Shown: positions 1 to 8,230 of the stretch, piece after piece
Layout: each line of letters starts with the position of its first letter
Numbering within the stretch: the first letter of the stretch is position 1
Source: Aminobacter aminovorans
Lineage (GTDB): Bacteria; Pseudomonadota; Alphaproteobacteria; Rhizobiales; Rhizobiaceae
Length of the DNA stretch: 64,000 bases
Direction: 5' to 3'
Assembly (NCBI RefSeq): GCF_900445235.1
Contig: NZ_UFSM01000001.1
Span: forward strand, 2,805,501 to 2,869,500
Position numbers and translations under genes: made by a program
The notes under the pieces: model-generated
Database searches by the model: none
Told to the model about the DNA's origin: nothing
What the model saw: only the letters and a program-made list of their open reading frames with translations

Positions 1-126
1 CGTGCCATTTGCGCCGATATCGGCATTTCTGTTGCAGAATTGCTTCATGCCGCAATGAAAGAGCTTGAACTGGACGGCTCAAGAATTGCCGTCGATCAAG
101 ACGGTGCTAATGTGACCGCCAATTGA
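1..126 (+). CDS. C-terminal 41 codons of an unidentified protein (cut by the window edge)
   Basis: An open frame runs from the first base to a TGA at 124-126 and is followed at once by a good intrinsic terminator, which supports it as the end of a real gene. The visible tail contains a short amphipathic helix with several Ala, Leu and Glu residues (residues about 10-24) and then a polar end finishing in Thr-Ala-Asn. Base composition is less GC-rich than in the next operon. No family is recognisable from 41 residues. Confidence 0.6.
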   Translation, partial: RAICADIGISVAELLHAAMKELELDGSRIAVDQDGANVTAN

Positions 127-148
127 GTTTCGGGGCGACGTGCCTGCG

Positions 149-184
149 AAAAGGCCGGGGAGTGGGGGCTCCTCGGCCTTTCAT
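149..184 (+). terminator. Rho-independent terminator after the first partial gene
   Basis: A 12-bp stem (AAGGCCGGGGAG pairing with CTCCTCGGCCTT, one G-U pair) encloses a short G-rich loop and is followed by a short T-rich stretch. It lies 25 bp after the stop of the partial gene and separates it from the molybdoenzyme operon. Confidence 0.8.
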
Positions 185-218
185 TTCTGGCGTGACTTTA
201 GCCGTCTGGTCTAAGTTC

Positions 219-236
219 TTGTCGCACTATAGACAA
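219..236. promoter_or_regulatory. Inverted repeat upstream of the molybdoenzyme operon, possible operator
   Basis: TTGTC and GACAA arms are separated by 8 bp in the AT-richer gap between the terminator at 184 and the start at 318. The symmetry could be a regulator site near the promoter. No known consensus is assigned and the repeat is short. Confidence 0.25.
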
Positions 237-317
237 ATTTTGCCGTAGAGAGCCGTTTTCGGGCATTTCCTTTCAGCTGCCGCCTCGCTAGGACTCTTGT
301 TCAGGGAGGCCCGCCGG

Positions 318-3167
318 ATGACGTCAGAACCGCATGTAGCGCTTTCGGAACCCGTCTCCGACGAGGTCCGCAAGACCACCTGCTATATGTGCGCCTGCCG
401 CTGTGGCATCGACGTCCATCTCAAGGACGGCAAGGTCCGCTACATCGAGGGCAACCGCGACCATCCGGTCAATCGCGGCGTTCTGTGCGCCAAGGGTTCG
501 GCCGGCATCATGCAGCACTATGCGCCGGCGCGGCTGCGCGCGCCGCTGCTCAGGACCGGGCCGCGCGGCTCGGGCGAGTTCAAGGAGATTTCCTGGGACG
601 AGGCGCTGGAACTGGCGACCGGCTGGCTGGACGGCGTGCGCCAGGCCGATCCGAAGAAGCTGGCCTTCTTCACCGGCCGCGATCAGTCGCAGTCGCTGAC
701 CGGCTTCTGGGCCCAGCAGTTCGGCACGCCCAACTATGCCGCCCATGGTGGCTTTTGCTCGGTCAACATGGCGGCCGCCGGCATCATGACCATCGGCGGG
801 GCCTTCTGGGAATTCGGCGCGCCCGACTGGGACCGGACCAAGCTGTTCGTGATGTTCGGCGTGGCGGAGGACCACGATTCCAACCCGCTCAAGATCGGCA
901 TTTCGAAGCTCAAGAAGCGCGGCGCCCGCTTCGTCTCGGTCAATCCGGTGCGCACCGGCTATTCGGCAGTCGCCGACAACTGGATCGGCATCCGCCCCGG
1001 CACCGACGGCCTGCTGATCCTCGCCGTCATACATGAACTGCTGAAGGCGCGGAAAATCGATGTCGACTACATCGTGCGCTATTCCAACGCGACCTGGCTG
1101 GTCGTGGATGCGCCCGGAACCGCCGAGCACGGGCTATTCGTCCGCGATGCCGAGGGCAAGCCGCAGATCTTCGAATCCGTCACCGAACAGGTCGTGGCTT
1201 TGGGCAGCAAAGGCGCGCGGGCCGCACTTTCCGGGCGTGTCGAGCTGCCCGACGGCCGCTTTGCCGTGCCGTCGTTCCAACTGCTCGCCGAAAAATACCT
1301 CGACCCGCAATATGCGCCGGAGGCGGTCGCCGGGGAAACCGGCGTCGCCGCCGACGTCATCCGGGGCCTCGCTGCCGAGATCGCGCGCGTCGCCTTCGAC
1401 GAGGCGATCACGATCGATCAGCCCTGGACCGACATGAATGGCGAGCGCCATGAGGCGTTTGTCGGGCGTCCGGTGTCGTTCCATGCCATGCGCGGGCTTT
1501 CGGCGCATTCGAACGGCTTCCAGACGGCGCGCGCCCTGCACATGCTGCAGGTGCTGATCGGCGCCGTCGACTGCCCCGGTGCCTTCCGCTTCGAGCCGCC
1601 TTATCCCAAGCCGATCGAGGCGCATCCGACGCCGCACGGCAAGGCCGAGCATTTCGGCTCCAACAAGCCGCTGTCGGGCCCGCATCTCGGTTTTCCGCGT
1701 GGGCCGGAAGATCTGCTGATCGACGCCGACGGCAAACCGATGCGCATCGACAAGGCGTTTTCCTGGGATGCGCCGATCTCTGCCCATGGGCTGATGCACA
1801 TGGTGATCGCCAACGCCCATGCCGGCGATCCGTACCCGATCGATCTGATGTTCCTCTACATGGCCAATATGGCGTGGAACTCGTCGATGAACACCGCGGG
1901 CGTCATCAAGATGCTCGAGGACAAGGATCCCGCGACGGGCGCCTACCGCATCCCGAAGATCATATATTCGGACGCCTATTCCTCCGAAATGGTCGCTTAT
2001 GCCGATCTGGTGCTGCCCGACACGACCTACCTCGAGAGGCACGACTGCATTTCGCTGCTTGACCGGCCGATCTCCGAGCCGGATGCGGTCCAGGACGCCA
2101 TCCGTTGGCCGGTGGTCGAGCCGGATCGGAATGTGCGCGGCTTCCAGAGCGTGCTGATCGACCTTGGCGCACGGCTCAAGCTGCCCGGTTTCGTCGACAG
2201 CCGGGGCAAGGCGCTCTATGCGGACTATGCCGACTATATCGTGCGCCACGAAAGGCGGCCTGGCATCGGGCCGCTTGCCGGCTTCCGCGGCAGCAATGGC
2301 GACCGTGCCGGGCGCGGGGCGATCAACCGTAACCAGCTCGATCGCTACATTGAGAACGGCTCGTTCTTCTCAGCGCATATCCCGCTCGAAGCGCAGTTCT
2401 TCAAGCACGCCAACAAGGCCTATCAGGATTTTGCCGTGCGCATGGGCTTCTTCGACGAGCCGAAGCCGGTGACCTTCCAGCTCTACCAGGAATCACTGCA
2501 GAAATTCCGGCTCTCGGCCGAAGGCCTGCGTGAACCGGTGGCGCCCGAGACGCATCGCGAGCGCATCCTCGCCACCTTCGATCCGCTGCCGATGTGGTAC
2601 CGGCCGTTCGAGGAGGCGGCGGTCAGCCGCGAGGACTATCCCTATCATGCCATCACCCAGCGACCGGCGGCGATGTACCATTCCTGGGGCTCGATGAATG
2701 CCTGGCTCAGGCAGATCCATACACGGAACCCGCTCTATGTGCCTGATCCGATCTGCGACGAGATCGGGCTCGTCGATGGCGACTGGGTCTGGGTGATTTC
2801 GCATCACGGCCGCATCAAGGTCGAGGTCGCGCGGATGGAGGCGGTCAATTCGAGCACGATCTGGACATGGAATGCGATCGGCAAGCGCGCGGGCGCCTGG
2901 GCGCTCGACAAGGATGCGCCCGAAGCCAAAAAAGGCTTCCTGATGAATCACTTGATCCATGAACTTCTACCCCCGAAGGGCGACGGTATGCGCTGGTCGA
3001 ACTCGGATCCGGTGACCGGCCAGGCGGCGTGGTACGACCTGCGCGTCCGCATCGAGAAAGCCGAACCGGCCGAGGTCAGCGAGCCGCATCTTGCCGCCGT
3101 CGCGCAACCCGGCGGAGGGCGTCCGCATGTCGACGAGCTGCGCTATGGCCAGGAGTGGGCGAAATGA
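318..3167 (+). CDS. soeA: Molybdopterin oxidoreductase catalytic subunit, probable sulfite:quinone oxidoreductase SoeA
   Basis: This 949-residue protein belongs to the complex iron-sulfur molybdoenzyme family. A 4Fe-4S motif of Cx2Cx3Cx27C type uses C22, C25, C29 and C57; molybdopterin guanine dinucleotide binding domains follow, with the MopB C-terminal domain after about residue 750. There is no twin-arginine signal peptide, so it should act in the cytoplasm, as known for SoeABC, which oxidises sulfite to sulfate and passes electrons to quinone. The start is the ATG preceded by GGGAGG at 304-309; an upstream in-frame TTG at 297 has no ribosome site. The gene overlaps the Fe-S subunit gene by 4 bp and heads a three-gene operon. 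Assignment to SoeA rather than a polysulfide or thiosulfate reductase subunit rests on the lack of a signal peptide and on resemblance of the partner subunits, and is an inference. Confidence 0.75.
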   Translation: MTSEPHVALSEPVSDEVRKTTCYMCACRCGIDVHLKDGKVRYIEGNRDHPVNRGVLCAKGSAGIMQHYAPARLRAPLLRTGPRGSGEFKEISWDEALELATGWLDGVRQADPKKLAFFTGRDQSQSLTGFWAQQFGTPNYAAHGGFCSVNMAAAGIMTIGGAFWEFGAPDWDRTKLFVMFGVAEDHDSNPLKIGISKLKKRGARFVSVNPVRTGYSAVADNWIGIRPGTDGLLILAVIHELLKARKIDVDYIVRYSNATWLVVDAPGTAEHGLFVRDAEGKPQIFESVTEQVVALGSKGARAALSGRVELPDGRFAVPSFQLLAEKYLDPQYAPEAVAGETGVAADVIRGLAAEIARVAFDEAITIDQPWTDMNGERHEAFVGRPVSFHAMRGLSAHSNGFQTARALHMLQVLIGAVDCPGAFRFEPPYPKPIEAHPTPHGKAEHFGSNKPLSGPHLGFPRGPEDLLIDADGKPMRIDKAFSWDAPISAHGLMHMVIANAHAGDPYPIDLMFLYMANMAWNSSMNTAGVIKMLEDKDPATGAYRIPKIIYSDAYSSEMVAYADLVLPDTTYLERHDCISLLDRPISEPDAVQDAIRWPVVEPDRNVRGFQSVLIDLGARLKLPGFVDSRGKALYADYADYIVRHERRPGIGPLAGFRGSNGDRAGRGAINRNQLDRYIENGSFFSAHIPLEAQFFKHANKAYQDFAVRMGFFDEPKPVTFQLYQESLQKFRLSAEGLREPVAPETHRERILATFDPLPMWYRPFEEAAVSREDYPYHAITQRPAAMYHSWGSMNAWLRQIHTRNPLYVPDPICDEIGLVDGDWVWVISHHGRIKVEVARMEAVNSSTIWTWNAIGKRAGAWALDKDAPEAKKGFLMNHLIHELLPPKGDGMRWSNSDPVTGQAAWYDLRVRIEKAEPAEVSEPHLAAVAQPGGGRPHVDELRYGQEWAK

Positions 3168-3931
3168 CCAGCCTGCCGTCACTGCCGACACCGAAGAAGC
3201 TTGGCCTGGTCATCGACCTCGACGTCTGCGTCGGCTGCCATGCCTGCGTCATCAGCTGCAAGGAGTGGAACACCGGCGGCTATGGCGCGGCGCTGTCCGA
3301 CCAGGACCCGTATGGGGCCGATGTTTCCGGCACCTTCCTCAATCGCATCCACACCTTCGAGGTCGTGCCGGAGGGCGGGCACGTGATCGGCGAGGCGGGA
3401 GAGGCACGCATCGTGCATTTCCCCAAGTCATGCCTGCATTGCGACGATGCGCCCTGCGTCACCGCCTGTCCGACAGGCGCCTCCTACAAGCGCGCCGAAG
3501 ACGGCATCGTGCTTGTCGACGAGAGCAAATGCATCGGCTGTGGCCTGTGCGCCTGGTCGTGCGCCTATGGCGCGCGCGAGATGGATCTGGCCGCCGGGGT
3601 GATGAAGAAATGCACCTTGTGCGTCGACCGCATCTACAACGAGACGCTCAAGGAGGTCGACCGGGTGCCGTCCTGTGTCCGGACGTGCCCGGCCAATGCC
3701 CGGCATTTCGGCGATCTCGGCGATGCCTCATCAGAGGTCTCGCGCATGGTGGCCGAGCGCGGCGGCTACGACCTGATGCCGGAGCAGGGCACGCGCCCGA
3801 CCAACAAGTACCTGCCGCCACGGCCGCGCACGCCGCTGGCCGCGCCTGCCGGTTCTGCCGTGCTGGCCGAGAACACCGACGGCGCCAAAGGTTTCTTTGC
3901 CTGGCTCGACGGCATGCTGGACCGGATCTGA
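3164..3931 (+). CDS. soeB: 4Fe-4S ferredoxin-type electron transfer subunit, probable SoeB
   Basis: This 255-residue protein has four cysteine groups typical of DmsB/NrfC-type subunits: CVGCHAC followed by C near residue 32, CLHCDDAPC, CIGCGLC, and the late CTLC and CVRTC groups. They should hold four Fe-S clusters that carry electrons from the molybdenum centre to the membrane subunit. The segment after the first cluster (CKEWNTGGYG) is one I associate with SoeB proteins of sulfonate-degrading alphaproteobacteria. The start codon overlaps the catalytic subunit stop (ATGA) and AGGAG sits at 3151-3155, indicating translational coupling. No signal peptide is present, matching a cytoplasmic complex. 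Confidence 0.8.
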   Translation: MTSLPSLPTPKKLGLVIDLDVCVGCHACVISCKEWNTGGYGAALSDQDPYGADVSGTFLNRIHTFEVVPEGGHVIGEAGEARIVHFPKSCLHCDDAPCVTACPTGASYKRAEDGIVLVDESKCIGCGLCAWSCAYGAREMDLAAGVMKKCTLCVDRIYNETLKEVDRVPSCVRTCPANARHFGDLGDASSEVSRMVAERGGYDLMPEQGTRPTNKYLPPRPRTPLAAPAGSAVLAENTDGAKGFFAWLDGMLDRI

Positions 3932-3934
3932 ACC

Positions 3935-4852
3935 ATGCATCCCGCATTCTCCATCATCGTGTTCACCACGCTTTCCGGGCTCGGCTACGGCTTGGCGGCT
4001 GTGCTCGGACTTGGCCTGCTCGACGCCTCGACCCTGTCGGTCAAGCTTGCGCACCTCGGCGCGCTGGCAATTATCGCGGCAGGCCTGCTGTCGTCGACAC
4101 TGCATCTCGGCAACCCGCAACGGGCATGGCGGGCGCTGTCGCAATGGCGCTCGAGCTGGCTGTCGCGCGAAGGCGTGATGGCAACCGCCAGCTTCGTGCC
4201 GCTGACGGCTACGGCATGGTTTGCCATCGTCGAGGGGCGTTACCTCGCGGTTGCGGGCCTGGCCGGCACGGTGATGTGTGGCGTCACCGTCTACTGCACG
4301 GCGATGATCTACGGTTCCCTGCGCTCGATCCAGGCCTGGAATACAGGGCTTACGCCGCTTTGCTACCTGTTGTTCGCGGCAGCCGGGGGCTTCCTGCTCG
4401 CAGCCGTCGCCGGCTACTCATCCGGCAGCGGCGGCCCGGTTTGCGCCGCAATCGCCATCCTGTTTGTCGTGGCGGCGTGGATCTGCAAGCAAAAGTGGTG
4501 GACAAGGCTGCGGACACTCGCGCCGTTGTCGACGCCCGAGAGCGCCACCGGGCTTGGCCATATCGGCCATGTCAGGCTGTTCGAGCGGCCGCATGTCAAT
4601 GAGAACTACCTGACCCGTGAAATGGGCTTCAAGGTCGCGCGCAAGCATGCGCTCAAGCTGTCCAGGCTGGCGATCCTGTCTGGCGGGCTGGCACCTGTGC
4701 TGCTGTTGGTGGTGGCGATCCTTGCCGGCGGGTCGGCCGCCATGCCGGCTGCCGTGCTGGCCGTGTTCTGCTACGCGCTTGGCCTTGTCGTCGAGCGCTG
4801 GCTGTTTTTCGCGGAAGCCCGCCATGCAGTCATGAACTATTACGACGGATAG
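3935..4852 (+). CDS. soeC: DmsC-family membrane anchor subunit, probable SoeC
   Basis: This 305-residue integral membrane protein has about eight hydrophobic segments and the DmsC-like region LGNPQRAWRALSQWRSSW near residues 53-70. In this family the subunit anchors the cytoplasmic molybdoenzyme and passes electrons to the quinone pool. It starts 3 bp after the Fe-S subunit gene and is the last gene of the operon; the next gene is convergent, with only 4 bp between the stops. A DmsC-type rather than NrfD-type anchor is what SoeABC uses. Confidence 0.8.
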   Translation: MHPAFSIIVFTTLSGLGYGLAAVLGLGLLDASTLSVKLAHLGALAIIAAGLLSSTLHLGNPQRAWRALSQWRSSWLSREGVMATASFVPLTATAWFAIVEGRYLAVAGLAGTVMCGVTVYCTAMIYGSLRSIQAWNTGLTPLCYLLFAAAGGFLLAAVAGYSSGSGGPVCAAIAILFVVAAWICKQKWWTRLRTLAPLSTPESATGLGHIGHVRLFERPHVNENYLTREMGFKVARKHALKLSRLAILSGGLAPVLLLVVAILAGGSAAMPAAVLAVFCYALGLVVERWLFFAEARHAVMNYYDG

Positions 4853-4856
4853 CGCT

Positions 4857-5855
4857 TCAGCTATCGGCCGAGAGCTTGCCTGACTTGTTGACCTTGCGGC
4901 GTCGGCCTTCGGTCAAGCCCCAGCGCTTGTGGAACCACATCCACTGGCCCGGATCCTCGCGGATCCAGCGCTCGACGGTGTCGTTTAGCATCTGCGTGGT
5001 GGCCTGGACATCGACGGCGCCGTCGTCGCGGCGCGGCAGTGCCAGCTTGTCTTCGATCGCCAGCCTGTAGCGCCCGCCGGGCAGGCGGATGCAATGCGCC
5101 GGATAGACGTCGCAGTCATAGTGGCGGGCGAGCATGGCGAGCACCGGATTGGTCTCGCATTCGCGGCCGAAGAAGGTCGTCCTGAGGCCACGCTTGAACT
5201 TCTGGTCAACGAGCACGCCAACATTGCCGCCACGGTCGAGAATGCCGGCGAGCGCGAAGGACGCGCCGCGCTGCGAGGCCAGCAGGTCGCCCATGTTCGA
5301 GGCGCGTGTCGAGAAGATGTATTCGGCCAGATAGGGGTTGTTCGGCGGGCGGAACAGCGACGTGATCTTCATGCCGAAGGTGGCGGCGGCGATCGGCAGC
5401 AGCTCGAAATTGCCGAGATGGCCGGTGAAGACGATGTGCGGCCTGTCCTCGCTGGCGATCTTGAGGAAATGATCGCGGCCGGTCACCTCGATGCGGCCGG
5501 GCGTCTCGGCCTCAGGATCGTGGTCGAAAATCTGCTCAAGGAAGATGTATTCCGCGCCAAGCCGGCCCATATTGCCCCACATATCAAGGGCAATGGCTTC
5601 GATTTCGGCTTCACTCTTGTCCGGATAGGCGGCGCGCAGGTTCGAGAGTGCGACGCGATGGCGGCCGAACCACGGACCGACGGTGCGGGCGGCGCGATCG
5701 GCGAAATTGAGCGCCTTGTCGACCGGCAGCAGGCGCAGCAGCTTGAGCGCCACCAGGGCGACCTGGGCCACCAGCCAGTAGTTGAGCATGCGCAGCCGCC
5801 CCATGATGCGCATCATTGTGGGGCTGGGGATCTTGCTGGCCTTCCTGCGGGGCAA
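4857..5855 (-). CDS. lpxXL: Lipid A very-long-chain acyltransferase LpxXL (LpxL/HtrB family)
   Basis: This 332-residue member of the lysophospholipid acyltransferase family has an N-terminal membrane-anchoring segment (about residues 25-45) and the catalytic HX4E motif in GHLGNFE (H146, E151). Known LpxXL moves the 27-hydroxyoctacosanoyl chain from AcpXL onto lipid A at the inner membrane. Its place as last gene of the acpXL operon, 13 bp after the alcohol dehydrogenase gene, supports this over the general LpxL or LpxM enzymes. Several ATGs near the N-terminus (residues 14-18) make the exact start uncertain. Confidence 0.85.
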   Translation of the reverse strand: MPRRKASKIPSPTMMRIMGRLRMLNYWLVAQVALVALKLLRLLPVDKALNFADRAARTVGPWFGRHRVALSNLRAAYPDKSEAEIEAIALDMWGNMGRLGAEYIFLEQIFDHDPEAETPGRIEVTGRDHFLKIASEDRPHIVFTGHLGNFELLPIAAATFGMKITSLFRPPNNPYLAEYIFSTRASNMGDLLASQRGASFALAGILDRGGNVGVLVDQKFKRGLRTTFFGRECETNPVLAMLARHYDCDVYPAHCIRLPGGRYRLAIEDKLALPRRDDGAVDVQATTQMLNDTVERWIREDPGQWMWFHKRWGLTEGRRRKVNKSGKLSADS

Positions 5856-5868
5856 TTCGCTGGCGTCC

Positions 5869-6897
5869 TCAGTCGATGCGCAGGATGATCTTGCCGAACA
5901 CGTCGCGACCTTCCATCCGCTTCAGCGCGGTGTCGATGGAGGCGAAGTCGACCTCGGTGTCGATGATCGGCTTGACCAGGCCGGCGGCCATCTTCTGCAT
6001 GGCGTCGGCCATGTTTTCCATGCGGCAGCCAAAGGAGCCGAGCAGCTTGAGCTGCTGCTGGAACAGCATCATCAGGTTGATTTCGGTCGACACGCCAGAG
6101 GTCGAGCCACAGGTGACGAGGCGGCCGCCGCGCTTGAGGCTGAACATCGAGCCGGCCCAGGTGTCCTTGCCGACATGCTCGAACACCACGTCGACGCCCT
6201 TCTTCTTGGTCAGCTTGCGCACGACGCCTTCGAAGCGGTCTTCGCGATAGTTGATGACATGGTCGGCGCCGAGCGCCTTGGCCTTCTCGATCTTGTCGTT
6301 GGAGCCGACTGTCGTGATGACGGTGCAGCCCATCTTCTTGGCGAGCTGGATCGCGGCCGAGCCGATGCCCGAGCCGCCGGCATGGATCAGGATCGTCTCG
6401 CCCGGCTCGAGCCTGGCGTTGTCGAACAGCATATGCTCGACAGTGCCGAAGGTGACGGGGGCGACCGCAGCACCGACGGCGTCGACGCCGGGAGGGGCCG
6501 GCACAAGAAGACGCGCCGGCAGGTTGATCTTCTCCTGGGCGAAACCGTCGAGATGGAAGCCGTGCACGCCCGAGACGTGCTCGCAGAGATTGTCGCGGCC
6601 TTCACGGCACGGGCGGCACAGGCCGCAGGTGCGGGCGCCGTAGATCGACACGAGCTGGCCGGGCGCAAGTCCGGTAACGCCGGGGCCGACTTCGTCGATC
6701 TCGCCAGAGGCCTCCGCGCCGATGACCAGCGGCATCTTGCGCTTGGCAAACGCCATGCCGCGCCAGCCCCAGACGTCGATGTGGTTGAGCGCCACGGCCT
6801 TGATGCGCAAGGTGACTTCGCCAAGGCCGGGAGGGGGAGGCGGTGCAATGTCCACCTGCTCGAGCCGGCGGTCCTCAACGAGCTGCAATGCGCGCAT
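5869..6897 (-). CDS. Zinc-type MDR alcohol dehydrogenase of the VLCFA operon
   Basis: This 342-residue medium-chain dehydrogenase/reductase has a GroES-like catalytic domain, a structural-zinc-like cluster (TCGLCRPCREGRDNLC, about residues 90-105) and a Rossmann fold with a glycine-rich stretch (HAGGSGIGSAA). The matching position in the rhizobial acpXL locus holds the gene called adh2XL. It may act in reduction or hydroxylation-related chemistry of the C28 chain, but the reaction is not proven. It lies between the active ketosynthase gene and lpxXL in one tightly spaced minus-strand operon. Confidence 0.85.
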   Translation of the reverse strand: MRALQLVEDRRLEQVDIAPPPPPGLGEVTLRIKAVALNHIDVWGWRGMAFAKRKMPLVIGAEASGEIDEVGPGVTGLAPGQLVSIYGARTCGLCRPCREGRDNLCEHVSGVHGFHLDGFAQEKINLPARLLVPAPPGVDAVGAAVAPVTFGTVEHMLFDNARLEPGETILIHAGGSGIGSAAIQLAKKMGCTVITTVGSNDKIEKAKALGADHVINYREDRFEGVVRKLTKKKGVDVVFEHVGKDTWAGSMFSLKRGGRLVTCGSTSGVSTEINLMMLFQQQLKLLGSFGCRMENMADAMQKMAAGLVKPIIDTEVDFASIDTALKRMEGRDVFGKIILRID

Positions 6898-6939
6898 GAT
6901 GTCGCTAAATCCTTGTCTCTGGGACGTGTAGGCGGTCGC

Positions 6940-8211
6940 TTAGACCGGTTCCCGCGCCATGACAAGGCAGGTGTTCTGGCCGCCGAAGCCGAAGGAGTTG
7001 GAAAGCACAGTGCGAACCTCGGCCTTCCGCTTCACATTCGGCACCACGTCGAGCTCGATCGAAGGATCGGGATTGTCGTAGTTGATGGTCGGTGGAATGA
7101 CGCCTTCACGCATGGTCATCAGCGAGAAGGCGGCCTCGATGGCGCCCGCGGCCGACAGCGTGTGGCCGATCATCGACTTGTTCGACGACACCGGAATCTT
7201 GCGGATGCGCTCGCCGAACACCGTCGACAGCGACAGATGCTCCATCTTGTCGTTCTCGGGCGTCGAGGTGCCATGCGCATTGACGTAGTCGATCTCGTCT
7301 TCGGCGAGGCCGGCATCGGCAAGGGCCGCCTTGACCGCGGCGATCGCCGGCGAGCCGTCGGGCTTGGAGCGGGTGCGGTGGAAGTCGTCGGCCTTTTCGC
7401 CGCAGCCCCTGAGGATGCCGAGCACCTCGGCACCACGGGCAAGTGCGCTTTCCAGCGATTCGAGCACCAGGGCCGCCGAACCTTCGGCCAGCACGAAGCC
7501 GTCGCGGTCCTTGGAGAAAGGCTTGGAGGCCTTTTCCGGCACGTCGTTGTTGGTCGACAGCGCCGACAGCAGCGAAAAGCGGATCAGCGCTTCGGCCGTA
7601 GCCGAACCGTCGGCGCCGACCGACAAGGCGCGCTCGCATTCGCCGCGACGGATCGCCTCGACGCCGAGCTGGATGGCGGTGGCACCCGATGCACAGGCGG
7701 TTGAGGTGGTGATCGGCAGGCCGCGCGTGCCGAACCGGTCGGCGAGGCGGTCGGCGATCGAACCGAATTGCGAGGTGTCGAACATGTCGAGCGAGTTCTG
7801 GCTGCGCGCCACCTTGAGCAGGCGCTCGGAAGCCGAGCCTTCATCGTCGCCGGCATAGAGCGTGAAGCGGTCGCGCCAGTCCAGTTCGACCGGCGGCGAG
7901 GCGAGGAACAGCGGACCGTCGAAGTCGTCGGAGGCAAAACCTGCCTCTTCGACGGCTTCGAGCGCTGCCGTCTCGGCCAGCTCATAAGTCAGCGCGCTGG
8001 CACCCTTGGCGCTCGACGGCAGGAAATCGACCATGCCGGAGATGCGGGTGTTGAGCAGATCGGTGGGGAAGCGGGTGATCGGATGAATGCCCGACTTGCC
8101 CGACGTCAATGCTGCCCAGTTGTCGGCCTTGCCGACGCCAAGCGAGGTGACTACGCCGATGCCGGTGACGGCGACGACGGGTCTGCCGAGGTGATCCTTC
8201 AGATTGGCCAT
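6940..8211 (-). CDS. fabF: Beta-ketoacyl-ACP synthase II (catalytically complete member of the VLCFA pair)
   Basis: This 423-residue KAS II has the full catalytic triad: C173 in TACASGA, H313 in NAHGTST and H350 in IGHTLSAAGA. It should condense malonyl-ACP with acyl chains held by AcpXL to build the C28 fatty acid of lipid A. The start is the ATG at 8211 preceded by AGGAC; an upstream extension of the frame overlaps the neighbouring gene and has no family similarity. It corresponds to one of the two fabFXL genes of rhizobia. The paired ketosynthase-like gene 19 bp upstream lacks the catalytic residues, so this copy probably does the chemistry. Confidence 0.9.
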   Translation of the reverse strand: MANLKDHLGRPVVAVTGIGVVTSLGVGKADNWAALTSGKSGIHPITRFPTDLLNTRISGMVDFLPSSAKGASALTYELAETAALEAVEEAGFASDDFDGPLFLASPPVELDWRDRFTLYAGDDEGSASERLLKVARSQNSLDMFDTSQFGSIADRLADRFGTRGLPITTSTACASGATAIQLGVEAIRRGECERALSVGADGSATAEALIRFSLLSALSTNNDVPEKASKPFSKDRDGFVLAEGSAALVLESLESALARGAEVLGILRGCGEKADDFHRTRSKPDGSPAIAAVKAALADAGLAEDEIDYVNAHGTSTPENDKMEHLSLSTVFGERIRKIPVSSNKSMIGHTLSAAGAIEAAFSLMTMREGVIPPTINYDNPDPSIELDVVPNVKRKAEVRTVLSNSFGFGGQNTCLVMAREPV

Positions 8212-8230
8212 TTTTTTGTCCTGACACCCT

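Noticed and set aside
297..317. TTG start extending the SoeA-like protein by seven codons
   Set aside because: The ribosome site GGGAGG is correctly placed only for the ATG at 318 and would lie inside the longer frame.
5782..7704. Long plus-strand open frame of 640 codons
   Set aside because: It lies antisense to lpxXL, the alcohol dehydrogenase and the ketosynthase, has no recognisable domain and reflects the high GC content at third positions.
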